A stretch of DNA of 64,000 bases, from positions 620,001 to 684,000 of the forward strand of contig NZ_SSBL01000002.1 in the NCBI RefSeq assembly GCF_004795105.1. The letters run 5' to 3'. This stretch comes from Streptomyces sp. A0642. GTDB taxonomy: Bacteria > Actinomycetota > Actinomycetes > Streptomycetales > Streptomycetaceae. Positions 61,106 through 64,000 of the stretch are shown piece by piece; the stretch's first letter is position 1; every line of letters starts with the position of its first letter. The position numbers and the translations under genes are program-made. The notes under the pieces were generated by a model. It was given only the letters and a program-made list of their open reading frames with translations, made no database searches and was not told the DNA's origin.

Positions 61106-61950
61106 CACAGCTCCTCGCAAACCTGGGTCAGGAGCGCGGCAGAGGACTCGAGGTCCAACGCCTGCGCGCGCAAGTACTCGAACGCCAACTTATAGCGTTC
61201 GAGTTCCTGCGGCTTCTCCATGAACAGTCCGCCGCCGATGATGTCCACGTAGACCACGTCGAGTTCAGGCGTTGCCCCGCCCAGGATGACGAAGCTGCCG
61301 ACCGCCGCGGCGTGAGCACCTGCTGCGAACGGCAGAATCTGAATGGTGACGTTGGGCTTGGCCGAGACGGTCAGTAGGTGTTGCAACTGCTCGCACATGA
61401 CGGAGGGTCCTCCGACCATCCGCCGGACGACGGCCTCATCGATTACTGCCCAGAGGTGTGGCGGCTCGTCTCGCGTAAGAAGTTCCTGCCGCTTCATCCG
61501 GATATCGACCATGTGATTGATCTCTTGGTCCGTGCACCTCATCTCTGAAGCGCGGTGAACCGCCTCTGCGTAGGCGCGCGTCTGAAGCAACCCGGGCACG
61601 TACATGCAGGCGTAGTGGCCCTCACTCACCACCTCGTCTTCGAGGGTCAGCATGAGATTCATGGACTCGGGGATGGGATCAGCGAGGGAGCGCCACCAGC
61701 CCTGAATACGAGCCCCCTTGGCCAGGCCGACCAGCGATTCTCGCTCCTCGTCAGAGGCCCCGTACTCACGACAAAGGGCATCTACAGCCGGCCATTTGAC
61801 CGTCCCCTCCTTCGTCTCATACCGGCTCAGAGTGGCCTTTGAGATGCCCACGCGGGTGCCTGCCTCCTCCAGAGTGAGGCCCTTCGTCTCGCGGAGTCGA
61901 CGCAGATCGGCTCCCAGTTGACGCCTGCGTGTGGTCGGTCCAACTGGCAT
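61105..61950 (-). CDS. XRE-family regulator with DUF5753 domain
   Basis: This 281-aa protein has an HTH at about residues 10-65 (RRQLGADLRRLRETKGLTLEEAGTRVGISKATLSRYETKEGTVKWPAVDALCREYG). The DUF5753 region contains IQGWWRSLADPIPESMNLMLTLEDEV, YVPGLLQTRAYAEAVHRA, RMKRQELLTRDEPPHLWAVIDEAVVRRMVGG and NVTIQILPFAAGAHAAAVGSFVIL. It is coupled to the DUF397 gene and divergent from the HATPase protein: the familiar Streptomyces WhiJ/BldB-like developmental or antitoxin-like trio. Confidence 0.93.
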   Translation of the reverse strand: MPVGPTTRRRQLGADLRRLRETKGLTLEEAGTRVGISKATLSRYETKEGTVKWPAVDALCREYGASDEERESLVGLAKGARIQGWWRSLADPIPESMNLMLTLEDEVVSEGHYACMYVPGLLQTRAYAEAVHRASEMRCTDQEINHMVDIRMKRQELLTRDEPPHLWAVIDEAVVRRMVGGPSVMCEQLQHLLTVSAKPNVTIQILPFAAGAHAAAVGSFVILGGATPELDVVYVDIIGGGLFMEKPQELERYKLAFEYLRAQALDLESSAALLTQVCEEL

Positions 61951-62153
61951 GTCTTCGGCCCTTCAAGTCGGTCTCCGAGAGGGTGCACGGGGGTGAGCCT
62001 TGCAGGCAAGGTGGCGCGCGCCGGGGGCGCGCGCAAGCGGGGCGCGCCCCCGAGAGCGTCTTTTGAGAGTTCCATTTTGAGAGTTTCACTGCCACCTTAT
62101 GGAGTGGGACGGGCGCACTGGGTGACCGTCGGACAGCGCGAAGGGTGACCGGT

Positions 62154-62816
62154 ATGAGTGGGTGTCGCTTTGGTGTCGAGCGTGAAAGGTGGGAACTGCC
62201 GTTCCTGGCTGAGGCGGAGGAGCTGGCTGGCCTTCGCCGAGTGATCCGCCTTCACCTTGAGCTGTGGGGGCTCTCATCGACGATCTATGCGGCTCAGATC
62301 TGCGTAACTGAGCTCACCAGCAACGTGATCAAGCACGTGGGTGCAGGGACCTCGGCCTGCCTGACGGTGAGCATGAACGGAGGTTGCCTGCGTATTGAGG
62401 TGAGCGACTCCGGAGGGCAGCGACTTCCGACGCTTACCAGAGCGGCCGGCCTAGACGAGCAAGGGCGAGGCATGCAACTGGTGGAGGAAGTGGCAGCCCG
62501 GTGGGGAGTGATCGTGCGCGGCACCTCCAAGACGACATGGTGTGAACTCGCCACAGGCTTGCAGTCGGCCGATGGTCATGTCGCTGATGAACAGGTGGCC
62601 AAAGCAGAAGCCCTACTGGGCCTCTGCGGGTTGGGGGAACGCCGGGAGTCCGCGCACCTGAAACCGATGAGCGTGAAGGAAGCCGCAGAAGTGGCCACCG
62701 GCTTGATCGCGGACCTTCTGCTCTGGCTGAGGGCGCATGGCTGCGACGCTGACGAGGCGCTTGACCGTGCGCAAGTCCTCTTCGAGGTTGAGTCCGAGGC
62801 GGAAGGGGCGGCGTGA
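62154..62816 (+). CDS. HATPase (anti-sigma-factor-like) protein with C-terminal extension
   Basis: This RsbW-like GHKL ATP-binding protein has 220 aa. ATG 62154 follows GAAGGG; a GTG at 62145 is in frame. The N box is CVTELTSNVIKHVG, G1 is EVSDSGGQRLPTL, and G2 is LDEQGRGMQLVEEV. The C-terminal ~70 residues (KPMSVKEAAEVATGLIADLLLWLRAHGCDADEALDRA) are an extra helical part. It is divergent from the XRE/DUF397 pair, a common Streptomyces neighbourhood. It probably binds a sigma factor or partner; no target is nearby. A perfect terminator follows. Confidence 0.87.
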   Translation: MSGCRFGVERERWELPFLAEAEELAGLRRVIRLHLELWGLSSTIYAAQICVTELTSNVIKHVGAGTSACLTVSMNGGCLRIEVSDSGGQRLPTLTRAAGLDEQGRGMQLVEEVAARWGVIVRGTSKTTWCELATGLQSADGHVADEQVAKAEALLGLCGLGERRESAHLKPMSVKEAAEVATGLIADLLLWLRAHGCDADEALDRAQVLFEVESEAEGAA

Positions 62817-62842
62817 GCCGTCGTGGCCGTGGCACCCGGGCG

Positions 62843-62874
62843 TACGGCCCGACCGGCGAGCCGGTCGGGCCGTA
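62843..62874 (+). terminator. hairpin terminator after the HATPase gene
   Basis: Perfect 14 bp stem TACGGCCCGACCGG and complement with loop CGAG, 26 bases after the stop. Confidence 0.88.
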
Positions 62875-62935
62875 GCTTCACCTACCCGCCTGGAATAGGG
62901 CCCCCCGCTCAGGGCGAGCGGCGAAACAAGCCCTG

Positions 62936-63028
62936 ATGGTGCTCTTCCGCGCACCGGACTCCTGCGGCCCCTGCCGCCGCATGCCCGGCACCCCCGCCGT
63001 GGCCCTCCCTCCACTCCCTGGACCCTGA
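62936..63028 (+). CDS. possible 30-aa leader ORF of the Rep-like gene
   Basis: ATG 62936 to TGA 63026-63028 encodes a short peptide with SCGPCRRMPG (a CxxC). Its stop overlaps the ATG of the winged-helix protein (TGATG), a coupling arrangement. No good ribosome site; may be fortuitous. Confidence 0.25.
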   Translation: MVLFRAPDSCGPCRRMPGTPAVALPPLPGP

Positions 63029-64000
63029 TGCCTCGTGTCCCCGACGCGGCCCCGCGCCGCGTCTCTCAGTCATGCCCGAATCCGGATTGGCGGCCCGTCC
63101 CCCGCCCCTTGCAGGAGGTGTCCGCGACCACTGCTCGGCATGCGCAGCCGCGGGCCTGGCTGCGTGCGGTGGAGTGGCTGGTCGAGGAGGCCGGGCTGCA
63201 TCCGAAGGCCGGCGAGGCGACGTTATGCGTCGCGCGGGATCTGGCCGGGCGGATGGACTACATCGCGGGGACCGTCCTGTACGACCTCGACGGGACGGCC
63301 GCGCGCTGCGGTCTGTCCCGGGCGACGGTGAAGCGGCACGTCGCATATCTGCGGGAGTTGGGGGCGCTGGTCTGGGCACGGCATGGGTCGCGACGCAATC
63401 TGCGGCTTCCCGGGCGTCCGTACGCGGGGACGGCGACGATCTACGCGGCCACCATTCCGTACGTCTACGACCGGGCGCACGGTCACCGGATCGAGGGCCG
63501 TGGGTTCGGCGCCCGGGTGCTCGGGGTGCCGGTGCCGGCCGGGAGCACCACAGCGGCGGGCAGGCCGGGTCGCCGGGGGCGTGAGCCCCAATCTCTTGCC
63601 GCTCGCCCCCACGCACGTACAGCTGAGGAAGAGGGGAAGTTCACAGACACCCCGCGCAGGCGCGCGAGAGCCCGGACCATCTCCCGCCCCCGAAACTCGA
63701 CGCGGAGAAGCCCGCTCCAGGTCGCCGCCGACATCCGGATCGCCGCTCACGTCCGGCCGCACATCCCCTGGACGCAGGGTGAAGGGCTGCGCCGACTCGC
63801 TTACGCACTGCGGCCGTTGATCGACCAGGGGCTGGACGCCCACGACATCGCCGCCGAGCTGGCCTCCTGGTGGCTCGCCTGGCGTCCTGCGCGACCGGCC
63901 GCGTACATCACCGCGCAACTCCGCGACCGGACGGCGACCGCTCCGTACGACGCCCCGTCGGCTGACGCCCACCCCCACACCACCGGGCCCACCGGCAACC
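63028..64000 (+). CDS. winged-helix Rep/HTH-like protein (partial, C-terminus off window)
   Basis: The frame is open from ATG 63028 to the window end (324 codons) and is not closed. It begins PRVPDAAPRRVSQSCPN, then the conserved-looking core WLRAVEWLVEEAGLHPKAGEATLCVARDLAGRMDY and RCGLSRATVKRHVAYLRELGALVWARHGSRRNL, a winged-helix recognition motif. A basic linker follows, then QVAADIRIAAHVRPHIPWTQGEGLRRLAYALRPLIDQGLDAHDIAAELASW. This matches helix-turn-helix proteins near replication and transfer genes of Streptomyces plasmids and integrative elements. The start is uncertain (GTG 63118 is also in frame). It supports a mobile origin for the right end. Confidence 0.65.
   Translation, partial: MPRVPDAAPRRVSQSCPNPDWRPVPRPLQEVSATTARHAQPRAWLRAVEWLVEEAGLHPKAGEATLCVARDLAGRMDYIAGTVLYDLDGTAARCGLSRATVKRHVAYLRELGALVWARHGSRRNLRLPGRPYAGTATIYAATIPYVYDRAHGHRIEGRGFGARVLGVPVPAGSTTAAGRPGRRGREPQSLAARPHARTAEEEGKFTDTPRRRARARTISRPRNSTRRSPLQVAADIRIAAHVRPHIPWTQGEGLRRLAYALRPLIDQGLDAHDIAAELASWWLAWRPARPAAYITAQLRDRTATAPYDAPSADAHPHTTGPTGN

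Noticed and set aside
60581..61195. Plus-strand 204-codon frame opposite DUF397/XRE genes
   Set aside because: It overlaps well-supported minus-strand genes and has no recognisable motif or ribosome site.

Overview
The window is chromosomal DNA from a high-GC actinobacterium, almost certainly Streptomyces. The signs are very GC-rich third codon positions, GTG and TTG starts, class E and class F sortases with an LAxTG-type surface protein, an NsdA-type TPR regulator, a secreted CBM2-GH18 chitinase, an AA10 chitin monooxygenase with DasR-like boxes, an EhuABCD ectoine importer and an XRE/DUF397 pair. Most genes sit in short operons with 1-10 base stop/start overlaps. LAYOUT: 1-11 kb holds a cut-off GntR regulator divergent from a second 2-isopropylmalate synthase, a two-component system (RR 5780-6490, kinase 4332-5783) reading towards a chitinase (2728-4203), a spermidine-synthase-like protein, a TPR regulator and a histidine phosphatase. 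11.4-16.9 kb holds a PAP2 phosphatase followed by a tightly coupled three-gene operon: Cas4/RecB-like Fe-S nuclease, unknown protein, UPF1-like SF1 helicase. This looks like a split Dna2-type machine and is the best candidate for an undescribed system. 17-35.6 kb is punctuated by three identical tRNA-Lys(CTT) genes, each with its own terminator. Between them lie a prim-pol-like ORF, an M6 metalloprotease, a GGDEF-EAL protein, a luciferase-like oxidoreductase, a EutA-like isomerase, a 2-hydroxyacid dehydrogenase, ehuBCDA, an IclR regulator whose stop lies in the end of a 220 bp MITE, a DHA2 exporter, the AA10 LPMO, an SPFH protein and an NlpC/P60 amidase. 35.7-36.7 kb appears to hold no gene. 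36.7-48.6 kb is rich in cell-envelope genes: class F sortase plus anchored partner, HAD phosphatase, LAxTG surface protein, ROK regulator with a perfect 27 bp operator and a divergent Gfo/Idh operon, FAH-family hydrolase, YidC2, SSS symporter with DUF3311, class E sortase. 48.7-53.6 kb carries smaller genes (SEC-C protein, lipoprotein, PASTA protein, YcxB-like, GNAT). 53.9-55.9 kb is a TetR/FAD-monooxygenase pair with two operators. ISLAND: from about 56 kb the sequence changes character, with visibly more A/T at third positions. It carries a 1006-aa PLD nuclease-DEAH helicase of DUF3427 type, a convergent SRA-HNH modification-dependent endonuclease, an XRE regulator/DUF397 pair, a divergent HATPase protein and, at the right edge, a winged-helix Rep-like protein. 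This is a plausible acquired defence and mobile-element island. HOW THE GENES MAY WORK TOGETHER: chitin breakdown (GH18 and AA10) with DasR-type and two-component control; compatible-solute uptake; surface-protein sorting; and two separate nucleic-acid-processing modules, one apparently housekeeping (12.3-16.5 kb) and one defence-like (56.5-60.6 kb). All calls come from reading the sequence; no database search was run.
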